Of a stretch of 64,000 nt of DNA, positions 53,601-64,000 are shown piece by piece (positions within the stretch are counted from its first letter, which is position 1; the number at the start of each line of letters is the position of its first letter). The notes under the pieces were generated by a model. The model had not been told where the DNA came from. It made no database searches and saw nothing but the letters and a program-made list of their open reading frames with translations. The stretch lies in contig JAJTWR010000239.1 of NCBI GenBank assembly GCA_021613335.1, positions 309,501-373,500 on the forward strand, read 5' to 3'. Made by a program: the position numbers and the translations under genes. The stretch comes from Whitmania pigra. Taxonomy: Eukaryota > Annelida > Clitellata > Hirudinida > Haemopidae.

Positions 53601-53951
53601 AAAGACACCTGTACTCCAGGTCCATCGGGCAATCCCTCAAACGGCAACGATGGCACATGTAATTTTTTATTTAATAATCTAAAAATTAGCCTTTATTTTT
53701 TCGCAATGTGAGTTATATTTAAACTACTAGATACTCAACACCTTAAATGTGAACTAAGTAGCTTTTAGAGATTTGTAAGTATTTTTGAGACTGATTTTGA
53801 CTTTTTAATAAATGTTATGATTTACTTCAGGCAAGGACCCTAACTCAGGAGGATATCCAGGTAAATATTGACATTAATAATAATATAACATAATATAATA
53901 ATAATAATAATAAGAATAATAATAATAAGAATAATAATAATAATAATAATA

Positions 53952-54042
<91 letters not shown>

Positions 54043-56433
54043 TCATCATCATAATCATAACAAGTGCTTTTTTTATAGCGCCATGATTATTTATTCTCTT
54101 GAAACAAGTACATGCCTTCTAAGTCTATATGAAATATTACTAGGTAACAATCATTTGACGAAATGTTACTAAGCAGTCATTTAGAAATAAATGTTATAAA
54201 TGCAATAATTGAAATAAGCTTAAATTCGATTAATTTACAAATTAATTAGTATAGAGAGTGAAGTTATGTCTAGAATCCAAATAATTCAATATATTCAAAT
54301 TTAAACCTATTTACTTATTAGCTTGTTTACAAATCAATTGCAGGTGACGGATACGACTGTGGCAAAAAGAATCCTTGCACAGCAGATAACAGGGCAAAAA
54401 ATGTGTACTACTTTTCCAATTCCGATCCTAACAAATTCGTCCAATGCGGTCAATGGGGATCTTGCGACATTATGCCCTGTCCGGCCGGTCTGGTTTGGAA
54501 TGCCGCAGCATATACCTGCACTCCTAAAAATTGGGACTCTACCAATAACCCAAGTAATTAAAATCTCATTAACAAAAATATTTTTACATATTTCAGTTTT
54601 ATTACATATTACTAACATTATATTTACAATAACATTTAAATTTTATCGAAATAGACTTTTATAAAGCCGATGTCCAAATCAACTGCTTAAGTTGAATTAA
54701 ATTGAATTTGTAGACACTCCCACAAACACTCCTGGTTACGACTGCGGTGCTGAAAATCCTTGCACTCCAGATAATAGAACAAAAGAACAATTCTTTTTCC
54801 CCGGTAAAATTCAAAACAAATACGTTCAATGCGGCAGTGGACAATGTTACGACATGACTTGTCCCTCTGGTTTGATTTGGAACACTAAATCTAATGCCTG
54901 CGACTATCCCCCATCTTCTCCTGTCACTACTGTGGCTCCAGCTCCAGGTGAATTAATGAACAAATTTCATCCATTAATTAAAAATTAATTACAACACAAT
55001 TACAAGATCCGAGTAGCACATACATCAACTTAATTCAAAGTAAAAATATTTGAATAACATCATTGTAATTGTAATTGCAACTTCATTTATATAGCACCAT
55101 ATGCATAGCGCTAGAGGCGTTTCTTGTAACCATTTATATAGCGCTCCTTCCCAAGGGCGATGGCGGCAGTCCAGGCTGGGTTTCGAACACGACACGTTAC
55201 GACTGTTGCCATCACCGCCACATGCAGGCACGTACCTCATTCGGCTAACCTGCACGCCACATATACAAAAACTTCTATCATTATTTTTCTATTATTTAAT
55301 TAAACTAAAGTGAAAATAAAAACATAATCTCAATAAAGTTTTTAATGATTTTAACAGTAGACCAACTTTATTCATATTTATTAAACATAATCAAAACTGT
55401 ATAAAAGGTTCAGATAATTAGCAAATTAGTGTTAATTGGTGTTGATGTAATTTCTTGAAAATTTTCAGTTTCTTGCCTTTATGACTGCGTAAACAACAAT
55501 CCTTGCACACAAGCAAACAGAAACAAGAAGTTGTATTACTTTCCCAATGTCAATTCAAGCTATTTTGTTCAATGTGATGATTTCGGAGGCTGCTTCGTAA
55601 TGCCATGCCCAGCTGGACAGTCTTGGCACGTCCGCGAAAATACCTGCACTCCTTATGGCAAGACCTCTGGCTCCGATTCAAATGGTTTGAATTTTAAGTC
55701 ATTTTTAGAGATGAAACAAGTTTTAAATTTCTTATCGATTCCTGTGTACATATACCAAGTAATTACTAAATACAAAATTTTAATTTTAAAATGTAATCCA
55801 TTTTTAATTAAATATTAAGTAATATTTTTTGTAAAAGTTACGTGATAATTTAAACACTGAGAATAGAAAAAACATAGAATTTTATTATTACATTCATTAC
55901 CTTTTATATTGTAATATTTACAATTATAATATTATATAATAACTAAAATGAAAGCTACTTGTAAACATCAATATTCATTTCTATTCAGGAGGAAGCGGCG
56001 GCAGCGATGCATGCCAAAGTAATTTTGACATTTTGGAATTAATGCTTTTTTATGTTTTCTTATTATTTTTATAGATTATAATGTTAATATTATATTCTAA
56101 TATTTTTGTAATTATAATAATAATGTTATAATATGTTTCATTATTTTAATAAGTTACATTATATTCAACTGTTTACGAAAATTAATTTACTTTTTAAATA
56201 CGTTTTTTATTCCATATTTTTAATGCGCCTTTTATGTTTTAGAGCTACCGTCAGGCACATACGACTGTTCGACAAGGAATCCTTGCACTAAAGAAAATGT
56301 GGCTTTGAACCTCTTCTACTTTCCGCATTCAGACAGCAGCAAATTCGTTCAATGCAGTGCATATGGATTGTGCTACATAATGCCCTGTCCTACAGGTCTT
56401 ACCTGGAATGTGAGGGCAAACACGTGCACTTAA
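50685..56433 (+). CDS. Gene C: secreted VWA protein with six chitin-binding modules (970 aa)
   Basis: Exons: 50685-50930, 50998-51280, 51351-51608, 51686-52003, 52153-52250, 52350-52560, 52650-52736, 52930-53139, 53311-53370, 53428-53658, 53831-53860, 54344-54553, 54714-54947, 55469-55684, 55989-56018, 56243-56433. The frame closes at TAA. Signal peptide MKMFKVAIILSVFVTSCLSA; N-terminal domain with RRIAFVESSDG and GGIWQVDQ (lysozyme/SLT-like); VWA about 177-368 (FIVDESGSIG, GTNTYLAL, VLTDGQS); linker domain 369-471; a short EGF-like module with five cysteines (472-500); six chitin-binding modules (starting about 501, 591, 678, 748, 826, 908), each with NPCT, YFP or FFP, VQC or IQC and a MxCPxGxxW block. 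Short Gly/Ser/Thr linkers come from 30- and 60-base exons. More diverged than A and B are from each other. Inferred role: extracellular chitin binding. Confidence 0.88.
53876..54042. repeat. (AAT)n array in intron 11 of gene C, with a SINE/LINE tail scrap
   Basis: About 50 AAT units. Immediately after (54060-54085) comes a scrap reading TCATGGCGCTAT on the minus strand, the shared LINE/SINE 3' word, so the array sits where a retroposon tail would be. Confidence 0.85.
55075..55262 (-). mobile_element. tRNA-type SINE in intron 13 of gene C, minus strand
   Basis: The best preserved copy. On the minus strand: an A-box region TGGCGTGCAGGTTAGCCGA (55241-55259), a B box GTGTTCGAAACCC (55178-55190), then the LINE-like 3' end ACGCCTCTAGCGCTATGC and ATATGGTGCTATATAAAT. 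The short tail is (ATTACA)n-like rather than (ATT)n. The two boxes, about 50 bases apart, are those of an RNA polymerase III promoter of tRNA type. Confidence 0.85.
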
Positions 56434-56514
56434 ATGGGATGGAAACAGGTTGAAAAACATTGCCATATTGTCTTTTCGTGACAAATTCGAACGATAGAGT
56501 ATGTTTTGGTTTCA

Positions 56515-56520
56515 AATAAA
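56515..56520 (+). promoter_or_regulatory. Likely poly(A) signal of gene C
   Basis: AATAAA 82 bases after the stop codon. Confidence 0.7.
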
Positions 56521-56828
56521 GCTTGGCACACTTTTTGGATTTCAGATATTGTTGTTGTTTTTTCTCTGGTTTAATATTCCTGCGTCGTGACAAACACTGC
56601 CATCATCTCTAACAACTTCTATTGAATTGAATTGAAGTACATTGGAAAAAAAAGATAATCAATGTTATTATAGCGACGTTTTAAATTGATAATAATTTAA
56701 AAGCGCATTTAATGTTGAAAAAACTGAATTCAAAATATGAGTAAATCTGAAGCCATTGATTTTAATTAAAAGCACAAAAGATGTATTAATTTAACATTAA
56801 AATTGACAACAACAACATCAACAACTGC
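56521..56828. other. Gene-free stretch
   Basis: Nothing recognised. Confidence 0.5.
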
Positions 56829-57168
<340 letters not shown>

Positions 57169-58485
57169 CGTGATCATTATCATCATCTCGGCAATCGTCG
57201 TCATCATCGTCTTCTTTTTGCCACGATCGACGATGCCCTTAACCCGATTGCTGCCAATAGGCCTTAGGTTCTCATCATGTGATGTGGAATTTGAGGGAAT
57301 TTCCAATGCTGGATGATGGTGATGAATTGGATGGAGCAGATTGAAACCACTCAGGATGTGCATGTGTGTGTGTGAGTGTGTGTGACAGACACATGTTCCC
57401 AGTTATTTGGTCTTAATAAAGTTTCTGTGGTATTTATCCATTTTTAAGCAACAACAACAACTTCAACAACAACAAGCTTATAATGCGAGAATTAAGATCG
57501 AAGATTACTCGTAGCAACCAAATGTGAAATATTATAACACCATTGATGTTCTTACTTGTAAGCTGGCAATTATCATGACGACAACGACAGCATTAATAAC
57601 AATAATAAGAACTATAATTATAATTTGTAATGCACTGAGAATAGTGATTAATGTTAAGAAAATAAAAATATAAAATCTTCATGAATTTACTTGGAATTTA
57701 CTTTTTTGACAAGTCGTGTCATGAAATGTCGCATTGAATTTTTTGATTTATCAACAGTCACGCGATTAAATCGCATTTTTAAACAGCATCTGCGTCAAAA
57801 CACATTTTATGTATTCACGGTCTCACAGCTGAAAATATTGGAAAATATCATAACGAGTTTGCTCATAATTTAATAGCAATATAACTTTTTTTACACTTTT
57901 CCTACCCTCATTAAAATATAGCTTTGCAAAAGATAGTTTTAAATGACATTTGAATGTCATCCATGACATTTCAAGTCGAATAATCCTTGTTCCGAATGGG
58001 AAAAGTGTCAATGAGGGATGTTGTCATTGTGAATATCAAAACTTGAAAAAAACTGGAATAAATGAAGCTCTCTCTCTCAAGACCCATTCATTTCTGTATT
58101 TACCTCAAAGTCCTTGCACCGTGTTAAACTTCTCCAACTCACGCACAAGAATTGCTCATTAATAAATCATATTTCACCTCAACCATATCGCGTAATACCT
58201 TATTTATGCAGTACATTTAATTTATTGCAGCAATTCCTTCTAATTATTGTTTACTTCGAAAAGTATTTACAGTAATTCCAGATGTTAAATATTTATGCTG
58301 TCATATTCAAATATTCACGCACAGACATGAGAACTTTTGAAAAATGAATATCGACAGATTGGCGAATCTTTAAAAATGGCGGCACGAGCAATGGCTGCGT
58401 TATCCTTTTTGTCCTTAAAATCGTTTCTTCAAAGGAGAATTACGTCTCCAATGACATCAATTTGAAGAAGAAGGAATAAGAGGAA
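57169..58485. other. Gene-free stretch
   Basis: A short (TG)n run at 57360-57386. No coding signal recognised. Confidence 0.5.
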
Positions 58486-58575
58486 GAGGTTAAGGACGTC
58501 CCTTGTGGCACAAGACGACTGAACTTATCAGCTGCACGGCTTCTTTAAAGGCGTTCGGATTTCTTTTGAACTAGT
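58486..58575. repeat. Inverted dispersed repeat, left copy
   Basis: GGACGTCCCTTGTGGCA, then TGAACTTATCAG and further on TTCTTTTGAACT, found reversed at 61205-61292. Confidence 0.75.
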
Positions 58576-59350
58576 GCCATTATTTGTTTGCTTAAGTTGC
58601 TAATACCACCAAATTATTATCTGTTAATAAATAAATTTTGTAAAAATAAATTTTTACCAATATTTAATGCATTTAAATTCATTCCAGTTAAGGATTATTG
58701 TGAACTTCATTGTTTTTTAACTTTTCGTTGAAATGCTATTCGGTGGTTAATATTTCTGATAAATGAAGCTGGGTTTAAAAATCATGCTTACTACATTTGT
58801 GGTTTATTATTGCTAATTAATGTCAATGTTTGTTTTAGTAAACTAATTGATGGCTTCATATTAATTTAGAGAATAATATTATAAAAGTGTTGTCGTTATA
58901 ATAATCAAAATTTACCGAAAAAAAAGTTGTTTAATAATAACCAAGTAACGTATCTGAAATAAATTGTAATAAATTCTAATTACTAATTAATTACTGATTA
59001 ATTGTCTAATTACTGACAAAAAATGATTTTTATCACTCAGAGTCATTGGCCTAGCACCTCGGCTCCATCACTTCCAGCCAATCAGAGCACGGACACCCTC
59101 GAATCCTACTGCTATTGGTCGACGAGATTAGAAATACTGCCGAGGTGAGGGGAGGGTTACAAGAGGTCATGAAAATCCAACTCTGGATCACAAAAGCACT
59201 TTAATTATTTACATTAGGTGTCCGTTTTTATATTAATCGGATTTTTGTATATTTAAAAATTAAATTGATTACACATCATTCATGGATGGAAATTAAAGAA
59301 GTTTATATCAACATTTATTTCATCATATCTTGAATACGGTTCCCCGACTT
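58576..59350. other. Gene-free stretch with a small GC-richer island
   Basis: 59055-59147 is bounded by CACCTCGGC and GCCGAGGTG and contains several CCAAT/ATTGG words in an AT-rich setting. Could be a small MITE or regulatory DNA; undecided. Confidence 0.45.
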
Positions 59351-60155
59351 TAGCTCACACGGCGGTTGCTCACATAGATTATTGCTCACACTGACAGTTG
59401 CTACACAGACTCTTGCGCACGCCATTTACGTACACTCAAATTTTTTAAATATCACTTCCTAGGTTTACGGGTTCAAACCTTCCTTGAAATAATTATAAAT
59501 AAAAAAATGAATTCCTCAAACAGATTTACAAGTAAAAAATAACATAAACTTTTACAAATAATATATTTGAACCAGGCCGTATACGAAGGGGGTGCAGCCG
59601 GTATGCCGCACCGGGTCCTAGAAAAGTTTAGGGGGCCCGTGAACATTAGAGCTAAAAATTGAAATGAGGAATTACGCATGAAATTTTATTGTTACTTTGA
59701 TGCTGAAAGGTTTGAAAGGGAAATTCCACCTCAATCTCTTGTGTTTATATTTTATTAAGTTTGAGCAACTTCATTCTATTAATTTCATGCCTTTGGTTTT
59801 CCAACTGAATCATCTAGATATGACGTGATGGAAAGGGGAGCCCAGAAGAAGTCTCGAAATGTCACTTGTTTTTTCTCTCGGCGGCCCTGATTTGAACCCA
59901 CACGAAATCGGTTTCTATTAATAAATACGACAATGTGCACTAAGAACATAAAAATAGATTTAAATTTTTTTCTTATATTTTATGATTAATTGTTCACATA
60001 AAAAATGATATTTTAAACGAATTCAAAAACATTTCAATTAAACTTGTCAAAAATGTTAGTATAGGGAACTGTCAGTGTGAGTAATTGCTCATGTACCCAA
60101 CAATCTATGTGAGCAGCTGTCACGTGAGCATGGCGGTTGCTCACATGAATACATT
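59351..60155. mobile_element. Inverted-repeat element rich in GCTCAC words, unclassified
   Basis: The left end (59351-59410) reads AGCTCACACGGCGGTTGCTC, ACATAGATTATTGCTCACAC, TGACAGTTGC. The right end (60066-60155) carries the same words reversed: ACTGTCAGTGTGAGTAATTG, CAATCTATGTGAGCAG, CACGTGAGCA. About 0.8 kb, of which 0.33 kb is the nested hAT MITE. No coding frame; exact ends and target duplication not determined. Confidence 0.65.
59573..59889. mobile_element. hAT MITE with perfect 8-bp target duplication
   Basis: Starts CAGGCCGTATACGAAGGGGG and ends GGCGGCCCTG. The 8 bases ATTTGAAC flank both sides exactly (59565-59572 and 59890-59897). 317 bases, no transposase. Nested inside the GCTCAC element. 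Confidence 0.88.
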
Positions 60156-61204
60156 AAGTCAATTTCATGGGAGATTAATTTGATTAATTAATTTTAAATT
60201 AACCAAAATAAAACTTAACATTAATCGTTATTTTTGTCTGTTTTTTATAAAAAAAAATTAATAAAAGAATCCCATGATTTTAAATTAAATTCAATTGTGC
60301 TTTTCAAATATTTCTCATTTGGTCGACAGGTGTCTATTTTAAAAGAAGCTCTGAACCTCAAGTTTTCTTCTTAACAATAAAATTATATTAAAAAAAAATA
60401 TTATATAAATAATAAATTACTTGAAAATGATTTTAAAACTAAATCTATAATCATAAATACTAGATAAATGTTTTTAGAATAATATGTGATTTGCGATGAC
60501 AGGTTGTATGGAAGACAGACTTTTCAATAAAGTCTCAAATCTTCCGAAATTGCAAATGTATTGCAAATATTTTTTAAGTAAATATGTTGTTATAAATATG
60601 ATGTTATAAATATGTTGTTATAAATATGTTGTTGTAAATCTGAAGTTACAAGCATGATGTTGTAAATACGATGTAACAGTTAAATGTCAAACTGAGTTCA
60701 AATGCGGGTGGTACCATTTTTTATAAACTTAAACCAAATGTAGTAATTGAGGCAATTGAGATAAATAACAATAACTTAACTTATTATCAACCAATAATTG
60801 GATTCTTGTAACTTGTGAATAAGGCGAATTATTTCCATTTGATAAATTAAATTCATAATTTCTATTTAAAGATAGAGGATTGCGTCAAGTTAAAAATCTA
60901 CATTTATGACCGACTTTATGACGAAGATTCAATTATTTGTTCAAATTTTAAAACAAAATTCCCACTGAATCGATAATAATAACACCAGTAATAAGTAAAA
61001 CAGATGGCAAAGAAGTGGAACAAACCTGATTGTAAAGAATTCTTTTTGAATAATCCATTAAATTAAATTCAATGTTCGAACATCTGTTTGGCTTCAACAT
61101 GAGAGAGGAATTAACATTAATATCATCACAAAACATCATCATTTACAAGTAGTTAGGAGCAACGAGCATGCAATGAGTCCAACTAAGAATCGTACAAATA
61201 AACC
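60156..61204. other. Gene-free stretch with a tandem repeat
   Basis: Degenerate units of about 14-15 bases (AAATATGTTGTTAT) at 60582-60670. No gene. Confidence 0.55.
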
Positions 61205-61292
61205 TCGCAGGAGTTCAAAAGAACTTCTAATGTCTTTTAATGAGAGGAGCAACTGATAAGTTCAACCATCTTCTGCCACAAGGGACGTCCTT
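61205..61292. repeat. Inverted dispersed repeat, right copy
   Basis: Contains CTGATAAGTTCA and TGCCACAAGGGACGTCC, the reverse complement of words at 58486-58575; AGTTCAAAAGAAC also pairs. Confidence 0.75.
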
Positions 61293-64000
61293 TGCTTCTT
61301 TGACTGGAAAGTAATGTCATTGCAATGGGATTCACATTGAGCTGGGATTGTTTCAGAAATCAATTTTGATTTTATTGATTATTGATTAGTTATTAGTTTA
61401 AATCTATATTAGATAATTTGATCATTATTTTTTAAATGGTTTCTTTAAAACAGAATAATGGCACAATTTGCAGAGAAAAAATTCTGATTTATTTGGAATG
61501 TGTTTTTTATTTAGAGGCACCTGAAATTGAAGAATTGATTCACTAAATGTATATTTACTCTAGTAATATTGTATTTCAAACATTAGGAATTTTATGTGGA
61601 TAAATATATAAAAATTATAAACAAGGATGTAATAAGAATTGTGACACATTGCATGAGAGATTTTTCAGAACTGTAGGATCATTATTCGATTACTTATTAA
61701 TTATTCAATTAAGTGAAAATTGGTTAAACGAAATAACGACACAATTGAAGAATACAAAATACGAAAACAAAACAGGATTTCAATTGCACACCAGGAACGG
61801 AAAAATACAAAATCTGTTTCAACTCAGACAGGTCTTCAAAGAAGCTGACGATGCGAGAATAATTTAGACTAGCAAGTCGCTTGATGTTTTGTGAGGAATT
61901 GTAAATATTTAAAATCTTTTCAAAGATGTTTTTGTATTCAATCATTTCCATTGAGCACAGGTTATTTGCATTCAGTTATCACCAAATCGCAAGCTCGGGT
62001 CAGCGCGTCTGTAATTAGCTTGTAGCATTTAATTACGTCAAACTCCGCATTTGGTTTTATGTGTTTTTTTAATTTTTATTTTTTGCCTTTTTGTGTATTA
62101 ATTGAATTTGAAACTTTATTGCACTTGAAGCTGTTCAGATGATTTTTATTGGTTTTAATGTAAAATTGATAAGTTAAGTTTATTAAACATTTGCTGCGTG
62201 ATCGCACAACATTTTGTTGTGGACTTTCAAACCAGGAAAAAACATCAAACATCAGGGCGGAGTCTAAACTCGAGGGCAGGCACAAAACTTTGAAGAGGAA
62301 GCTCGTGATTGGTCGAATAAGGCTGTTTATTAATCACATGCAATTCAAGGGAACTTTTCTTGTTCAAAAGGCTATTATGAAAATATGAGAAAGCAATTAT
62401 AAAAACCATTTATTGATTTTAAGCGTGCCATAAAACAACAGACACCACGATGAACTCGATGTATCAACTGAGCTTGTTGGCGTAATAACCACGTGCAACA
62501 TGAAAGGGTGGTTGCATGGATGGATGTATAGATGGCCGGGCGGATTGATGGATGAATGGATGATTGTGACAGGGCGGGACAAATGAGGAAATTAAGGCAG
62601 ACTTGCTTGGGTGTGTGGTCCCCATTAGCCGATGGAGAGATTCGAATGGCAGACTTTGCGTCCTCATGTGAACTTGATGCGATTCTCAGGCACCAAAATG
62701 TGGTAACTCTTTGTTGAAGGATCGCGTGGGTGGTGCTGATTGAAACTTCTAAAAAAAATACTTTGTCGCAGAGCTTCAAGATTCTCTGGTATACCACAGT
62801 CATTGAATTTATGATCAACAGATGTTTTTGGAAACCGTTCGTAATACTTGACAATACTGTTAAGTATTTTAAATATTATTAAATGAACAAAAGTGACTTC
62901 AAAGCGATGGCATTCAAATTTTAAAATAAAAACAATTATAGCCGCTCGTCATTAGCGATAAAACTCCACGGAGTCTGCAGGAGAACAAACATCAGTGGGC
63001 GCCACGGTCTCGTCTGTTCAACTTGGGATTTTAATGTAAACAGGACACGGAATAACTGGAATAATGTTACAAAGTCTCTTTCTTTCCTGGCAACCTGTTG
63101 AAAGCCAGCCACACCTGATCATTCCAGAAACTGAAGAAATGCGAAACCAGTAGGTTTGTCGCGTCTGAAAATGTTTCAACATCGAGCTGTTGATGTCTGT
63201 CAAAAAGTGAACACTTTAAACGACATCAGAGCCAAGCTGCCTGCAAGGGAACAAAGTTTACAAACAAATGAATTATTTCGATTATTTTGTGGATGGGTTT
63301 GTATGTAAATGGATGGATGGGTGGGTGAGTAGTTAAATGGATGAATGAATGGGTGAGTGGTTAAATGGATGAATGAATGGGTATGTGGATGTTAGAATAT
63401 GGAGTTCATCCTTGGAAACCCTGATAAAACATCTTAAAAGAACAAAGAAGGATGTCGTTTTAGCCCGTTGGAACTTGGAGTGTCAAATTGTTGAAGACTT
63501 CCAGGCAGTTTTACATCGGCGCTAATTGCGCTATCAATTACAAGTTCCAACTCTTCCTCTGGAAAGACTGTGATGGCTTTTTATGCATACCTGGAATCAT
63601 TGGCATCGTCCATCACGTCGGTGATAATCTGCTGCTGTTAATGATGGCGTTGATTGATGGAGCCGTTTGTTGCTAACAATATAACAATAATAATAAATAA
63701 TAATATCGCTAATAAATATAATAATATTATTAATAATATAGTGATGCAGAGAAAAAGGTTCAGTCAGTTTCCTGATCTTCAATTCTCACTCCGTTTCAAG
63801 CGGTGAGGAATTGAATAAATCTCTGTAAGAGATGCAAGCAGGCGCTAATTAGATTCGTCAATGGCACTCGTTCAAAAGTAAACTTTCACTTGTCAAGATC
63901 ATTTCGTCAAATCGTACTCACGTGAAAATTTGAGAATAATCGATGATCGATGAAAAGATCTTTGCCGTAAAGCATCATTAAAATAAATTAGTAAAATAAT
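61293..64000. other. Gene-free stretch
   Basis: Several short frames have no recognised domain. The longest (62375-62854, minus, 159 codons) crosses a GGAT-type repeat and is not supported. GGAT/GAAT-type degenerate repeats lie at 62510-62575 and 63310-63395. Confidence 0.5.

Noticed and set aside
55178..55259. A- and B-box words suggesting a tRNA gene
   Set aside because: No cloverleaf could be drawn, and the downstream part matches the LINE-like tail, so it is a tRNA-derived SINE.
62375..62854. 159-codon minus-strand frame
   Set aside because: Crosses a degenerate GGAT repeat, has no recognised domain, and overlaps two other frames of equal quality.

Overview
The window looks like the nuclear genome of an invertebrate animal. 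It is AT-rich, has short GT-AG introns and secreted modular genes, and is packed with transposons and (ATT)n or (ATC)n microsatellites. The repeat style and the secreted VWA/EGF/chitin-binding proteins would fit a lophotrochozoan such as an annelid (leech-like) or mollusc. That is inference; no rRNA, mitochondrial gene or species marker confirms it.

Positions 1-34 kb hold almost no host coding sequence. In order they contain: a CR1/L2-like LINE broken by an internal inversion and by a Tc1 element (1-3.6 kb); a solo LTR (4.85 kb); an R2-like RT remnant (6.3-7.6 kb); a hAT-like MITE (8.4 kb); a LINE 3' remnant (9.6 kb); a deleted hAT element with a perfect 8-bp target duplication (12.0 kb); a 5'-truncated LINE (13.8 kb); a SINE with an (AAT)n tail and a piggyBac remnant (17.4-18.2 kb); a LINE ORF1 remnant (23-24.2 kb); a second 5'-truncated LINE on the minus strand (26.2-27.6 kb); and many microsatellites.

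Positions 35.3-56.4 kb hold the gene content. This is a head-to-tail cluster of four related genes, all on the plus strand: one dead copy (35.29 kb) and three apparently intact genes, here called A (36.36-39.40 kb, 10 exons, 675 aa), B (44.63-48.85 kb, 14 exons, 878 aa) and C (50.69-56.43 kb, 16 exons, 970 aa). Each encodes a signal peptide, an N-terminal domain with a lysozyme/transglycosylase-like signature, a von Willebrand A domain with an intact metal site, an unrecognised linker domain, and a tail of EGF-like and chitin-binding (peritrophin/CBM14-type) modules. The tail has 2 EGF+CBM pairs in A, 4 near-identical pairs in B, and one short EGF plus 6 CBMs in C. All spliced reading frames were assembled by hand and close exactly. 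The proteins are probably extracellular and chitin-associated (cuticle, jaw, gut lining, cocoon or shell matrix, or chitin-directed defence). Between A and B lie a Gypsy-like gag with primer-binding site and LTR, and a hAT (ZMYM1-like) remnant.

Positions 56.5-64 kb are again gene-poor. They hold a long (AAT)n array, a GCTCAC-rich inverted-repeat element with a hAT MITE nested in it (perfect 8-bp duplication), and a pair of distant inverted repeats.

The most notable points are the tandem cluster with its possible lysozyme-like N-terminal domain, the exon-pair amplification in B, and a LINE/SINE pair sharing a 3' end that appears to seed several of the (ATT)n arrays.
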